Below are positions 21,517 to 33,249 of a stretch of DNA of 64,000 nucleotides, piece after piece. Each line of letters begins with the position of its first letter. Positions within the stretch are counted from its first letter, which is position 1. The translations under genes and the position numbers were made by a program. The notes under the pieces were generated by a model. The model was not told where the DNA came from. It worked only from the letters and a program-made list of their open reading frames with translations, and searched no databases. Origin of the DNA: Dastarcus helophoroides (taxonomy: Eukaryota > Arthropoda > Insecta > Coleoptera > Bothrideridae); NCBI GenBank assembly GCA_028583605.1, contig CM053336.1, forward strand, positions 22,863,004-22,927,003, read 5' to 3'.

Positions 21517-21625
21517 GGGTGGTTGTGGAATGTAAAACGTGTGTCTTTAAATTTTTGAATATGTTTTGTTGTGTCAGAATCTGTCAAGTCATTGTGCTGA
21601 AATTTTCTAATCCAGTTTTTGAATC

Positions 21626-22706
21626 ATGCCTCTTACCACACAGCACAAAATTTTCATGATTGAAGCCTATTTTCGAACGGGTGCGCTAGTTAATGGAAAT
21701 TGGCAATACAGTCAACGTTTGTGTTTGGACAATTTTCGAGAGCACTTCCCAAACGTGGCAATATTACCGGACAATTTTTATGCGTGCCTTACAAATTGTG
21801 TTGAAGTGTTTTGCGAAACTGGTTGTGTGACTCATAAAAAAGGTGCTGGTAGACCAAGAGTTCGTACAGAAGAAGTTGTCAATGACGTTCGTCAACGTAT
21901 GGAAGAGGAGCCTGCAAAACCTTTGAAACGTCTTTCTCAGGAAATTGGACTTTCTTATGGAACATGTCAGAAGATTTTAAAGAAAGACTTGAACATGCAT
22001 CCATATAAGATGCAAGCATATCAAGCTCTTCTGCTCGTAGACCACCCCAGACGCCTTGCTTACTGCCATTGGTTTGTCAATAATTTAATGAATGACGATC
22101 TTCTGGACTTAACTTTTTTTTCTGACGAAGCGTGGTTCCACCTTTTGGGATACATCAATTCTCAAAATATGCAAATGTGGAGCAATGACAACCCTCCTGT
22201 TTTTACTGAATCGTCACTACATACTCAAAAAATTGGTGTTAGGATGGCAGTTTCTCGTAGAAGGATAATTGGGCCAATTTTTTTCGATTTCACCGTCAAC
22301 GCAGAAAGATACAGACACAAATATTTGGCTGAATTTGTGCAACAGTTAAACGATGATGAACTTCGGTATAGTTATTTTTAGCACGACGGGGCAACAGCAC
22401 ATACTACACGAGAAAATATTGCTTTTCTCCGCGAGTTTTTTGATGACCGGCTGATAAGTTTGCATACAGAAGTTGAGTGTCCTCCGAGATCACCTTGTTT
22501 GGCAGTTGTGGACTATTTTATATTTCCTTATTTAAAAACAAGATTTTCGCAACTCCGGTAAATAACTTGCAAGAACTGTAACACAGAATTGTTCAGCAAT
22601 GTGCAACCATAAAGCCAGAAATGCTGCAAAACGCTTTTTACAGCATCAGGCGCGTCAACTTGTGCATCGAACAAAACGGGAGACATTTCCAACAATTACT
22701 GTAGTT
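21626..22706 (+). pseudogene. Tc1/mariner (IS630)-type transposase, DD41D-like spacing
   Basis: The N-terminal part is an insect helix-turn-helix module (IFMIEAYFRTGALVNGNWQY, then GAGRPRVRTEEVVNDVRQRM), followed by LSQEIGLSYGTCQKILKKDL, a second HTH. Catalytic blocks: FFSDEAWFHL (first D), HDGATAHT (second D) and PPRSPCLAVVDYF (third acidic position is D, about 41 residues after the second). The first 251 codons are open; TAG at 22379-22381 replaces the expected Q before HDGATAH, and there is a frame change near 22555 and another stop near 22577. The end NAFYSIRRVNLCIEQNGRHF is recognisable. Inactive as it stands. Confidence 0.85.
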
Positions 22707-23489
22707 TAGTTTTTCTTGTTACTAAAACCGTTATTTCATAATTTGTAGTTCACTATTGTTTTACAACTGAAATAACTAGGTATGAAATTAGGTATGAACT
22801 TCTGAGAAATGATAACCAAATGTCTTATCTCGTTTAGCCGAAAGTAGGTTACTAACTTGTCAGGACTAGTTTTTATGTTAATTAGATTACTACTTAATAG
22901 GTTAAATAGATACGCATAATAATTAGTACATAAAAGGTCATCGTTTAAATTGATATTCATGATTCGCTAACTTGTCAGGAGTCGTTTTTTATGTTAATTA
23001 AGATAATATAGTTTTAATTATCGAGAAATGATAACCGAATTCCTTATCTCGTTTAGCCGAAAGTAGTCAACCTCTCCGCACCACATTTTCGACTGGGCCA
23101 GACGCCCTAGGTGGGGAATGGTGATTTAGTAGTGCCCCTATACCTTTAACATTGGGCTAGAATGCCCTTCACCTAGAAATGCTACATTTTCAGACTGGAT
23201 CCGGATTAAAATTTGGTGGTGGTGGTGTGCCAAAGGCAGCTTATATACACTACTGACGACGACAGTTTTCGGTTTTAGCGTAAACTTCTGTTTATGTGCA
23301 CTTGGTCTTCAAAAATTGGAGAAGGCTGACATAGGTATTAGTTGCCTTATCCGGTAATTTATCTTACAGATAAAGGGAATTTTGTTGTAGCTTCTTTGGT
23401 CATCCCGTTTCAGGTATAAAACTTATACCCTGGATTAACATATCATTAGTGGCTGTTTTGGGCAACCCCGGTTATTTTGCATTCCTAAT

Positions 23490-26400
23490 TATACGGATAA
23501 TAGGATAATTATTTCTTTACCAGAACCCATTAAATGTCTCAAATTCACTGAAAAGGAACAATCAAATTTTAATCTATTTCATTCTGACCATTTCATATCA
23601 GAAGAAAATCAAATCAGTAACAATAGAATAATACCAACTGACAAATTAATTAGAACTAATCGTTTAAATTAAGAAGAGAAATCAAAAATAATAACTGTGT
23701 AGAAAATTTTTTGACATTTTTATAAAGAAAATGATAAATTAACTTTCCCCAACCAAATAAAATATAAAATTAAAACAACTCATGAAATCCCAATCCATAA
23801 TAAATCATATCGTTATCCCTTTATACCTAAATCCAAAGTTGAAAAACAGATAAAGAAAATGTTGAATGATGGCATTATCAGACTATTTGAAAGTCCATGG
23901 AGTTCTCCAATTTGTATAGTTCCAAAGAAATTAGATGCGAGTGGTAAACAAAAATGGAGAATTGTAGTAGACTATCGAAAAGTTAACGAAAAAACAATCG
24001 ATGACAGATATCCTCTTCCCAATATTACAGATATCCTTGACAACCTTGGTAGATGTCAATATTTCAGTACATTAGATTTAGCCTCCGGTTTTTACCAAAT
24101 TGAAATGGACCATCAATCCATTAAAAAAACCGCTATTACAGTAGAAAATGGACACTATGAATATGTAAGAGCGCCGTTTGGTCTAAAAAATGCTTCTGCA
24201 ACCTTTCAGAGAATCATGGATAACATACTTAAAGATTTGGAAGGCAATATGGACGATGTTATTGTCGGTGTGGCATCATTGCGCTGATCACCACGGTCAA
24301 TCTGTTAATGACATCGTTCCCCTGAGACCTTCAAAGTGGGTTTAACACTCAGGGCATCATTCCCCTGATAATTAATTATACATGTTTCAAGGGCGCTCAC
24401 TTATTTGAAAATAAAAAGAAATAATATTATATTTAACGAAAATATATTAATTTATATTGTATGTACGTACCTACATGCTACATATCTATGTCACTATAAA
24501 TCTTATGTAACACTACTTATTATTTATTACTATTTTAATTAGTGTTGATAGTGGTGTAAGGCGCACTTAACAAAATGAGATCTTGTAATTTCTTTACATT
24601 TATATTTATTTATAATATCTGACATATATTCCAGTTAGGTTTTATTGTAGATCCGTACACTTTTTATTTTGATGTACACATCTGTTTGAAAATTAAACAA
24701 GACTTCAAAAAACTGGTATATATTCGGATGTGAATAAAAGTGTGAATTAAGGTTTGCATGAAACGATTCACATGCCTTTGTTGATCTTTCACAGATAGCA
24801 ATGTTACTTGTCTACATTTCTGGTGTAAACTCCAATATAATTGTCCATTAAATAGTCAGAAAGTACTGTTAGGTTTTCACATTTCGTTTGTACTGTCAAG
24901 GGTCAAACACAAAACAATCTGCAACACTTGCTGGATCTAACACTGGCAGTCCAAATAACCAACGTAACCACTTCTCGATGTCACTTGAGGTATCTTTGTA
25001 AGCCTTTGCCATGCTTGGGCCAGATGAAAACGGCATCCCAGTAGTTTGAGCAGTTGTCCACATAGCTCGGACAGCTTGGTGTATAGCTTCTTCAAAGTCC
25101 GACATTACAATCTTTGATTGAAAGTTCAGCTTTATTAATCTGCAATGCGTCTCTATATCTTCAAATTCTTGCACTTATGTACCAATCTGTTTGCCAACAA
25201 TCAAAAGGCCAAAGGAATGTAATGACCATTTTTTATGCAGTGTATTGCAAATAACTGATAGAAGTATTTTACACAACATTTAAAAGATCCGTCAATGTGG
25301 ATCATTTCACACGAATACAACATTTGAAGATTCCCTGAACATGAAAAAATTACAAGCTTTTTACTTGCATCATTTACCAATAAGAAATCTTCATCCTTGA
25401 GAGTTTTCGTATTCATCTGGGATAATGTGATGTGAATCTCTAAAATATTCTTAGCTAGCGCTGATCTTTGAGAACGTCGAGATGTGTAGATGCATTTTCT
25501 GATATTGTAGATGTGCTTTGTTGTCATGGAATCAATAATGGATGGATTTGCAGCTAATTCTTTATAAATAAGTTTGTCTAAGTAAGTCTTTATAAATAAG
25601 TTTGAATTTGAAATTTTTTGATTTGTTAAATTTGGGTCCGGAGCATGATTATGTTGTTTCAGTTTTCAATAAAACTGATCCACTTTGATCCATATATATT
25701 TTTGCAGAGAATTTTTTTTGTGTACACCTCCATTTGACACCAACAGTCGTTTTACAGTGTTTGTAGAATTTATACTGATTGAAAATAATTAATTTTCGAC
25801 CGCGTTTACTTAATATGTACTCCATGTTTTACAACAAGTGCTTGCAAACTAACTGATATGTAATTATTAATTTTATTTTCAAGAGTTGAGAATCGAAGTG
25901 AAAGTGGTCATTCTGCTAATGTAGTTGTTAATGAGAATTTTATTATCAGGGCAACAATGCCCTTGCTTTAATCCTCTTATCCTCAGACTGCTAATTGCAC
26001 CCTGCGTTTCAGGGGAAAGCTGCCTTACCCATTATTGTATTTTCCACTTCTCTTCAAGGACATGTAAATAATTTAAAATTAATTTAAAAAAACTTAAATA
26101 ATTAAGATTTAAAATACAATTAGACAAATTAGAATTTCTAAGAAAAAAAATTGAATTTTTAGGACATGTATAACACCTGAAGGTTTCAAACCAAATCCAA
26201 AAAAAATGAAGCAATCAAAAAATTTCCGATTCCAAAAGGAGCTAAAGAAATTAAATCATTTTTAGAATACTACAAAAAATTTATTAAAAACTTTCCTAAA
26301 ATTACAAAACCTTTTACAAAAAGTTGAAGGAAAGGAGAAAGAATTGAACATACACAAGAATTCATTGAAACTTTCAAAATTTGCAAAGATCTTTTATGTA

Positions 26401-26925
26401 ATGATCCTATCTTACAATATCCTGATGTTTCAAAACTATTTAATTTAACTTAAGACGCATCAAATTTTGCAATCGGTGTTGTTTAAAGTCAAGGCCCCAT
26501 AGGAAATGATTAAATAATAGCAATATAACTATAGTACTATTGAAAAAGAACTTTTAGCGATAGTATGGGCAACCAAGTAGTTTCAACTATATTTATTTGG
26601 TAACAAATTCAGTATAATAACAGATCATGAACCATTAGAATTGATTCAAAATGTAAAAGAACCTAACTCAAGATTAGTCAGATGGCGACTGTCTCTTGGA
26701 GAATATGACTATAAAATTATATATAAAAAAGGCAAAAATAACACAAATGCTGATACTTTATCTAGAATCAAAATAAATAATATTAATGGCAAAGATGAAA
26801 CAGAATCTGTACAAGTAAATATGTATAGGTGATGCTAAAGAAACTGTCAACAAATACCTAGAAAATCCAGATTTAATTTTCATTCCAGATAATAAAGTTA
26901 AAATTATTTCTGATGTTCAGATACA
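23490..26925 (+). mobile_element. Ty3/gypsy pol, split by a MULE
   Basis: From about 23790 the frame reads as a gypsy-type polyprotein: KVEKQIKKMLNDGIIRLFES, SPWSSPICIVPKK, WRIVVDYRKVNEKT, LDLASGFYQIEMD, FGLKNASATFQRIMD. It breaks at DDVIV (24263) and resumes at about 26028 with FSTSLQGH, then KLEFLRKKIEFLGHV, the RNase H part with [19 protein letters not shown] and FSIITDHEPLE, and the open frame 26641-26832 (VRWRLSLGEYDYKIIYKKG). Many stops occur in the second half. No LTRs, gag or integrase were found; the matches end near 26925. Confidence 0.85.
24264..26027 (-). mobile_element. MULE (Mutator-like) insertion in the gypsy element
   Basis: Minus-strand frames at 25527-25201 and 25174-24896 encode successive parts of a MULE transposase: HIDGSFKCCVKYFYQLFAIH (the DDE-region start with D), NGHYIPLAF, SDFEEAIHQAVRAMW (second acidic block) and EKWLRWLFGLPVLDPASVAD. 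The two frames are separated by a shift and small losses. The ends carry related words in inverse orientation (AGGGCATCATTCCCCTGAT on the left, ATCAGGGCAACAATGCCC on the right). Gypsy coding resumes on either side of it, with TTATTGT repeated at both borders, part of a decayed target duplication. Confidence 0.75.
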
Positions 26926-26929
26926 ACCT

Positions 26930-27980
26930 CGCTGCGTATTATAACATCACAAGTGTGATGCTTAATCAACTGATTAAATTTTATGTCCATTTTTGTAAGT
27001 TATAGCTAAATGCATTATGTGATACCGCCCCCGCTCACGCATGTAAAATTCTTTTGTCATTATATTTTCTGATGTAAATTGACTTTTGCTTGAAAATAAA
27101 GCTGTAGAGGATATTTCCAAACAAGATTTTTCCAAATGAAAATTATTTCGGGAACCTAACTCTTTAAGTATAATATTATTGGAAATTTAGTTCCGCTTTT
27201 TGTACAATAATTTGGACTATGTATTGGGTTAAATTTTTTGTTTATGGGTTAAAGCTGTGCATGATTTGTGATTTAATTTTATAAACAAATATACCAAGAT
27301 ACCAAATTTCATCACAGAATCAAAAAAGGTTAAAAACTACCATTATTTTTGAATGCGTGTTATAAAATATGGAGCGCCTACTCTAGGGTTAAGTGAATTT
27401 TAATTGTAGTGTTACGAAATAAGTTTGAAATAAAGTGGTTACAATTCACGAAGTTTTAATTTTCGAACAGATAACGTAAAACAATATCTACTTAAAAATT
27501 GATTTGTCCCGATTTTTGCGTTTGAAAATATCACAGCCTTATCTATACCCATCGGTCTTATAATTCATTTGGAGCGAAGACCTATTGACATTTGCCGCTA
27601 CTAAACCGTTGCTGCCCCTAGGATGCGGCATATTGGGTTTAATCACGTATCAAGCAGCGGATTATTTCTGTTTACAACCTTTCTGTGTTTCCAATAATAA
27701 AAGTAAAAAATTCTGAAATTATAAAATCAAGATGATAGCTTGGCCATCGAAATGCGTTAGAACAATCTTTGTTATGTTTTCTAATCTTTCTTGGTTTCAG
27801 AGGACAAGATTTAAATTTCAATTTTTATAAAATCACCACAATAGATGATAATATAAGCAGAATCTAATATTTTATTCGTATTTGGAAAAGAGCAAGTTAT
27901 TGAAATGTACACACATCATTTTGTATTACCAAAATATCCCAGAACTTTATAAAATGCTCTTGTGGAAAAGAATTAGCACT
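26930..27980. other. No gene seen
   Basis: AT-rich DNA between the gypsy fragment and exon 3 of receptor copy B. It should hold the start of copy B's intron 3, but the conserved intron sequence seen in copies A and C is not present, and exons 4-7 of copy B were not found here. Confidence 0.5.
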
Positions 27981-28645
27981 TGCCATTTGACACTAGCGCG
28001 GTTTTTAATAATCCTTAATAGGGTAAGTGTGACCAATCTTTGATATTTTTCGTTCTCTAGGTTGATTTTTTTTTTCTCTATCGTTACTTTCTCAAGTGTC
28101 AGTAGACCCATTTTTGTAAAGGGCATTCCCACTGATATATGGTACAAAAAATAATACGATACAGTGTTCATATAAACTGCTAGCGGCCAGCAAGATAAAA
28201 CAATCAGAAACACTAGGTAATCGTTGTGATATAAACCTAATTTCTCTATCAATCCATAAACGGCTAGCGATTCTTTTAGGACAAATTTGGTTGCTGCCAT
28301 TGGAAACAACAAGAAGGCAAACATGACAAGTGTTATTGCTATTTGCAAAAAATAACACAAGAGGGCAATTTTACAAAGTTTTCTATAGTTCCCGAATATC
28401 TTGGATCTTGCAGTGAGATCAATGTGTAAGACCAACTTATTTTGTTAATATCTGCAGCTGCTGAGCTGTTGGTGTGCCTATGAAACCATCAGAGTACGAT
28501 TGATCCGACTCCTTGAAATAAAATATTTTTCAAGAAATAATCTTGCAATGAATATGTGTCGAATTATAATCTATAATATTTGTAGTAAAGTAATCACATT
28601 AACAATTTTCATATGATACCTACGTAGATTTCAAAAAGACATATA

Positions 28646-31201
28646 GGGTAGGGTGGTATATGATTGAGTGGTTTGCAATCAATAGGTTATAAAATAAAAA
28701 AATATTAATCCTATCTGAAATCAATTATTTATTTATGTAACCTTATTAATATGGCAACAAATTATTATACGAATGGTAACAAAAAACATATAATCTTCTA
28801 AGTAATTAAACCAAAATCACAAATTGGCATTTGCGCAATTTTGTACGCCGTAGTGTGTAAAATTGCGCGTTGAGATCGATAAGATTGCGCAACTGTATTA
28901 TTTGCACACATCACAAATAAAATCGTCGGAGCCATTTTAGTCTGAATAGTTTTAATGCCACCACTCCTTACATGTATTGCATGCGATCCAGTCTTCTACT
29001 TCGTTTCACCCACCACACTTCCAAATCTTTTTATTATTAGTCTTTGGTTTAGTTACTTTTTTCATCTTCTTTGGCTTTGGTTCAGATTTAGACTTATTTT
29101 TTTGTTCATTTTCTTTCTCTAGTTGTGTTATATGGTAAACTGCTAATCACTTCTAATCTGTTGTGCTTTCAATTAGAACTCCTTTTTTGTGTAGATTTTG
29201 GCAAAGGAATTAAGTCAGCCAACGGTGCTGAACCTACTTGAAGACCAGACATCGTTTTCACAACATATGATGGCTTTTCAGATACATGTGGATCAATTTC
29301 AACAGTCTCTTTTAGTACGTTTACTGTTTGTACTGACGAAACGATCATTGGTATAGGCTCACACGAGACACTTCCTCCAGAAAGTGACGGCTCTTGATGA
29401 ACAGACTGGGTATTTTGATTCTCTTTTGGGTGTTCCCGTTCAGTAACATGGCTTGCCAGGAAATTAGCGTCAGTAAGAATGTCAGGATTCCACGGCACAA
29501 TACCAATGCACTTAAAGAGTTCTACTTCACGGCCAGTTGTTGCAGTCTGGTGAAAAGCAGGTGTAAAAATTGAAGCCATCTGATATACGGTTATAGCTCT
29601 CCCTGGGTGGTTACGCAGCCATTTTTCACACTCGCTGGAATAAAACTTCTTTAGAGCTCCATGGAAACCTCTATCAAGAGGCTACATCTTGTGGCTGCCG
29701 TGAGGAGGTAACGTTAACGAAATTATATTGTTCTCGCGGTAAAATTCCACAGCTTTTATTGTACAATGTGACGAGTAATTGTTTAAAAAAAGGAGAATAG
29801 GCTGTTCTCTAATCGGCTTCGCGTGGTCTTTGAAGTGAGTCAGCCAATCGAGATAAAGATCTGAGTTTATAAAACTGGAATCTGAGACCATGCCGACAGA
29901 TCCAGGTGGTGCAGCATCTAACAGTTCTGCCTTCATTCTCTTCCTTCCAAATATAAACACAGGCGAAATGAAATGACCAGTCGCAGACACAGCATTGACG
30001 ACAGTCACGTTGGTGCCCCGCTCTCCGCTGGAGTTTTTGTTGACCGAGTGTTTACCCTTTCTAGTCAGTACTTTCGCTGTCTATAAGGTACGGTGGATAT
30101 ACCTGTCTCATCCATATTATAGATAGACTGTGGTGGAAAATTATATTTGTCCATTAGCGCAGATAAATTTATCTAAAATTTCTTCACCTGCGGTCTGTTG
30201 AAGCCTACTGCACGTGCAATGCTTGTGGAAGTTGGCTGTCTAAGAGAAATATCCGGGTATCGTTTCAGAAAGCCACGTAACCACTTCTTCCCTGCCATTT
30301 AGTTTCTCTGTTGAATCTATGAGGAATTTTATTTCTTTCTGCATACTTGCACGCTCAACTTCTCAATGTTTTTGGTCTTAAACCTTAAATCATGTCGTCT
30401 AAGATAGTCAAGTGCTTGCTTGCAAAACTCTTCTTCTACCTCTTTTGAAAATGTTGTGTCATATCTGCCTAATTTTTTAACACAATGTGGTTGTTACAAA
30501 CGGAATCGTAAAGTAGACTCTGCCATCCCTAAAGACGCAGCCACAGCTCTTTTGCTTTCCCCATTATCAATTAGCCTACGAGCTTCTTTGATAGCCTCAT
30601 CAGAACAAACCTGGCGAGCTGTTTTCCTTTCTCTTCTAGACTTTCTGAAAAAATAGAATTATGTATTGCGAGTCAAGAAAATCCAATAAATAATTAATTA
30701 ATCGATTGAAATTGGTAAGAAAAATAAAAACCTGGCCGAACAATTTAAAAATATTATTTATATTTAACTATTAAAAATTTGGACGTGTAAAATTGCGCGC
30801 GGAATCTTACAAGCATCCAAAGTGCGCAATTTTACACATTGCAATACCACTCAAAACATCGCGATATTACTGCCATCTCTTAGAAAATGTTCGAACTACT
30901 TCCTGTGAGGTCGAAACAAGAGTGATACTGCCGCGACAAAACAATAACAAATTATTAAAATTACTTAGAGTTTTGGTGCAGTAATGCATTCATTTTATCA
31001 AAAAATTAAATCAAAAGTGAATAAAAACTTTGTACTTACATATCTCTTTTGTTTTCCACCCATATGCGATTTTTTTGCGGAGCACATGTCAGTTAGGATC
31101 GCTAACAAAACACACTGAAGTTGGCTACGAAGCTCGCTCCGTTGTCCTGCTATGACGTATGCACAATTTTATCGCCCGCACAATCTTATATCACCCTACC
31201 C
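28646..31201 (-). mobile_element. pogo/Tigger-like transposon in exon 2 of copy B
   Basis: The 2556 bp element starts GGGTAGGGTGGTATA and ends with the inverse TATATCACCCTACCC, giving inverted ends of about 21 bp with two mismatches. It is flanked by a TA duplication (28644-28645 and 31202-31203). The intact copies A and C have no insertion at this place. Subterminal words GTGTAAAATTGCGC (28856, 30787) and the inverse near 30822 may be transposase binding sites. Confidence 0.92.
29169..30650 (-). pseudogene. pogo-type (CENP-B/jerky-like) transposase, broken
   Basis: Reading leftwards from 30650: a psq-like helix-turn-helix (EAIKEARRLIDNGESKRAVA), a second DNA-binding part, the first catalytic block IYNMDETGIS near 30110, VNAVSATGHFISPVFIF, then LFLNNYSSH near 29790, where the usual D of LDNHxSH is N, and LTLPPHGSHKM, the block that normally leads to QPLD. 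The tail (29579-29169) is the S/T-rich C-terminal region. Stops and frame shifts occur between the blocks, so it is inactive. Confidence 0.8.
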
Positions 31202-31494
31202 TAAGGACCTGTTTCTTGAAAGTACTTTTATCTTTCCTTTGGACTAGATCCACGACTGTAACAGTAATATTGAAAGCATTTATCGCTATAATAAAATAGC
31301 AATGTAGTTCACAAAAAAACCAATCATCAATAAGATGGACCACCAAGTAATCAATAAAGTGAACGGGATTTGCTAAAATCTTCCGCGAGAGTTACATTTA
31401 AAAATACTTCATTTTAATAATTTATTACCCCTTTATAATGTTTAAGCATTTTGGATTGAAATCCAAATACATCGATACATCTGTCAATCCGCAT

Positions 31495-32130
31495 CTTAGC
31501 TTTACATAAACAATGCGAAATAACTTGCATTCTCATCGATTTTACATTATTACATTTTTTAATATTTAAATGAGCCTAGTACAATTAACGTAAAATACAT
31601 TCAGACACTTAGCAATATGGAAATATGCATATTTAGCTATATATTATGAAAAGAATTTTAAATAACTTTCATTCATATTGATTTTGTATTACGAAACTAT
31701 CAAATATTTAAATAAGAACGAACGCATAACGCAAATAACAGAAGTGTCTTAATTATAATTAACTTACTTAAGGTATTTCATTCTATTAAGTATAGTTATA
31801 TTAAAAGTTCTTACGTAAAACTTTCTCAAGCCACGTAATCCTTTTTGTGTATCGCTAATTGTGCGTACCACTAACAAAAATATTTTAATTTTATTAAAAT
31901 GTGTTACATTTTAAAAAAAAGGTCACTTGGCCAAAATTCTTCTACTACAATATGATGTAATAAAATTTGACTACCAAAAAAATGGGCTTTTATTTCCACA
32001 CCCTAGCCGTAATAACAATTTTCGCGACTGCATATTCGACCTTTGGATCTGTGTACCCCTTACAGATTGTCCCGTAAATCTAAGGGGCATGTGTGCCACC
32101 GGTTGAGGACCCTTGACGTAAAATACTACT
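31495..32130 (-). promoter_or_regulatory. 5' flank of copy B, homologous to that of copy A
   Basis: About 630 bp upstream of the copy B start match 61501-62190 upstream of copy A: AACAATTTTCGCGACT, CTACAATATGAT, ATCAATTGTGC-like words and the CTTTCATTCATATTGATTTTG block occur in the same order and spacing. So the duplicated unit included a long 5' region. Two related sub-blocks (near 31500-31580 and 31640-31700) look like an internal tandem duplication that copy C lacks. Confidence 0.6.
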
Positions 32131-32229
32131 ACTAATTTTCAAAATTTCGACTTTCAAAATTTAGATTTTATTTGTTAAAATGTTGGCTTAATTTTGACCA
32201 GTTTTTTTACTTACTTTTTAAAATCCTGA

Positions 32230-32470
32230 TTTTTTTGTATACAGCGTGTCCCACGATGTTCATATTAGGCTATGTCTCCGTTAGTTGATATGATGGAGAC
32301 AATGCGCCCTCAAAACCTTGGTAGTTGCTGCCATCCTGAAGAAACCAGGTTCCCATCCTTTTTTCAAATTGCACCACTAACCTTTTTTACTACGAATGAA
32401 TCTTCAGTTCATTCTGAATGGAACCATATGTAGCATTTCATTATTGAAGTGACCTGGAACCGCTAAAGAA
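32230..32470 (-). repeat. Dispersed 240 bp repeat, copy 1
   Basis: The reverse complement matches 39490-39725: ATTCAGAATGAACTGAAGAT against ATTCAGAATAAACTGAAGAT, CCAGGTCA at the start and GTGGGACACGCTGTATA against GTGGACACCCCGTGTAGATA at the end. Type of element unknown. Confidence 0.55.
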
Positions 32471-33249
32471 AAGAATAATAGTTAATAGGGTAATGACACC
32501 AGTAATTGTCATCACCCTAGTAGTTGTCAGCAAACATATTCTTGGAGAAAAAATACGGTCGTAATTAATTCACATATGTAAATATTTGCAACAATTTTAA
32601 AAGAAACTTTTAATGGTAGTAGTTCATACAAATTCATTGCTAAACTAAACAGTACATCAGCTTCTTGTCTAAAGTATTTTGTCCTGATTGTTAGTGAATT
32701 TGTTAAGGTAGGTTAAAATAATTTAGCTTACATTTTGGAAGTATTTATTGTAATGAATACAATTTACACGGAAATAAAGTACCCTTGATAGACTTTGAAA
32801 TAAGATGTTTTTAGGTTTGTAATTAGATTTTTGTTATGAAAAATTTGGTTGTGACAATTACTTGATAAAAAAATCAAAATAATCCAGCAGCTGTCACAGT
32901 GTGAATAACTCTCACAACTTGAATAACTGACTATAAGTAGATCTGTCAATGACAATTTTTGTTTTAGTATACAGAGTGTTAGTTTTGGTTGCAATGAAGT
33001 CTGTAAACATTGTATAACATAGTCAAGCACTAATAAAACATTTAAAGTATACAGAGCGGCACCTAAATATCAAGTTTTTGAGAAAAATAAAAAGCCAAAA
33101 GTGTCCAATGGATTAAAAATATTACAAGAAAAGGTTTTTCACGTAAAAAAGATAACCTTACACTGGCAATTTCGTGAATTATAGTGAACTCAGGATGACA
33201 CTGGTAATAAATTAAAAAAGAATAATTACAATTTTTTTTAAAGTGACAT
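32471..33249. other. No gene seen
   Basis: AT-rich; an 88-codon minus-strand frame has low-complexity content and no known motif. GTATACAGAG at 33040 resembles the end word of the repeat at 32230 and may be another element border. Confidence 0.4.

Larger units (their letters stand above)
19951..23251 (+). mobile_element. Tc1/mariner-superfamily transposon with long inverted ends
   Basis: The left arm (19951-20136 plus 20277-20322) is inverted at 23028-23251: CCAAATTTTAATCCGGATCC, CTAGGGCGTCTGGCCCAGTC, AAATGTGGTGCGGAG and GTTGACTACTTTCGG all occur in inverse order. The left arm is split by a tRNA-like SINE. A 225-230 bp tandem duplication is present in the right arm (CTAACTTGTCAGGA at 22853 and 22968). 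The single recognisable coding region is the transposase at 21626-22706. TATAAGC at one end and GCTTATA at the other suggest a TA target, but the exact ends are not certain. Confidence 0.7.
27984..31494 (-). pseudogene. Odorant receptor-like pseudogene, copy B (exons 1-3)
   Basis: Exon 1 (31494-31429) still reads MRIDRCIDVFGFQSKMLK. Exon 2 runs from 31379 and is cut at 31202 by a pogo element; its last bases lie at 28645-28624. Exon 3 (28512-27984) has at least four lesions: the acceptor CAG is now CAA; TGG has become TGA at 28491-28489; two extra bases near 28430 shift the frame; and the donor is GCAAGT instead of GTAAGT. The rest of exon 3 is well kept (AVYMNTVSYYFLYHISVGMP), so decay is fairly recent. 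Exons 4-7 were not found in the following 14 kb. It cannot make a working receptor. Confidence 0.88.

Noticed and set aside
23240..23275. CTGACGACGACAG as a hammerhead core
   Set aside because: No GAAA box follows at the required place.
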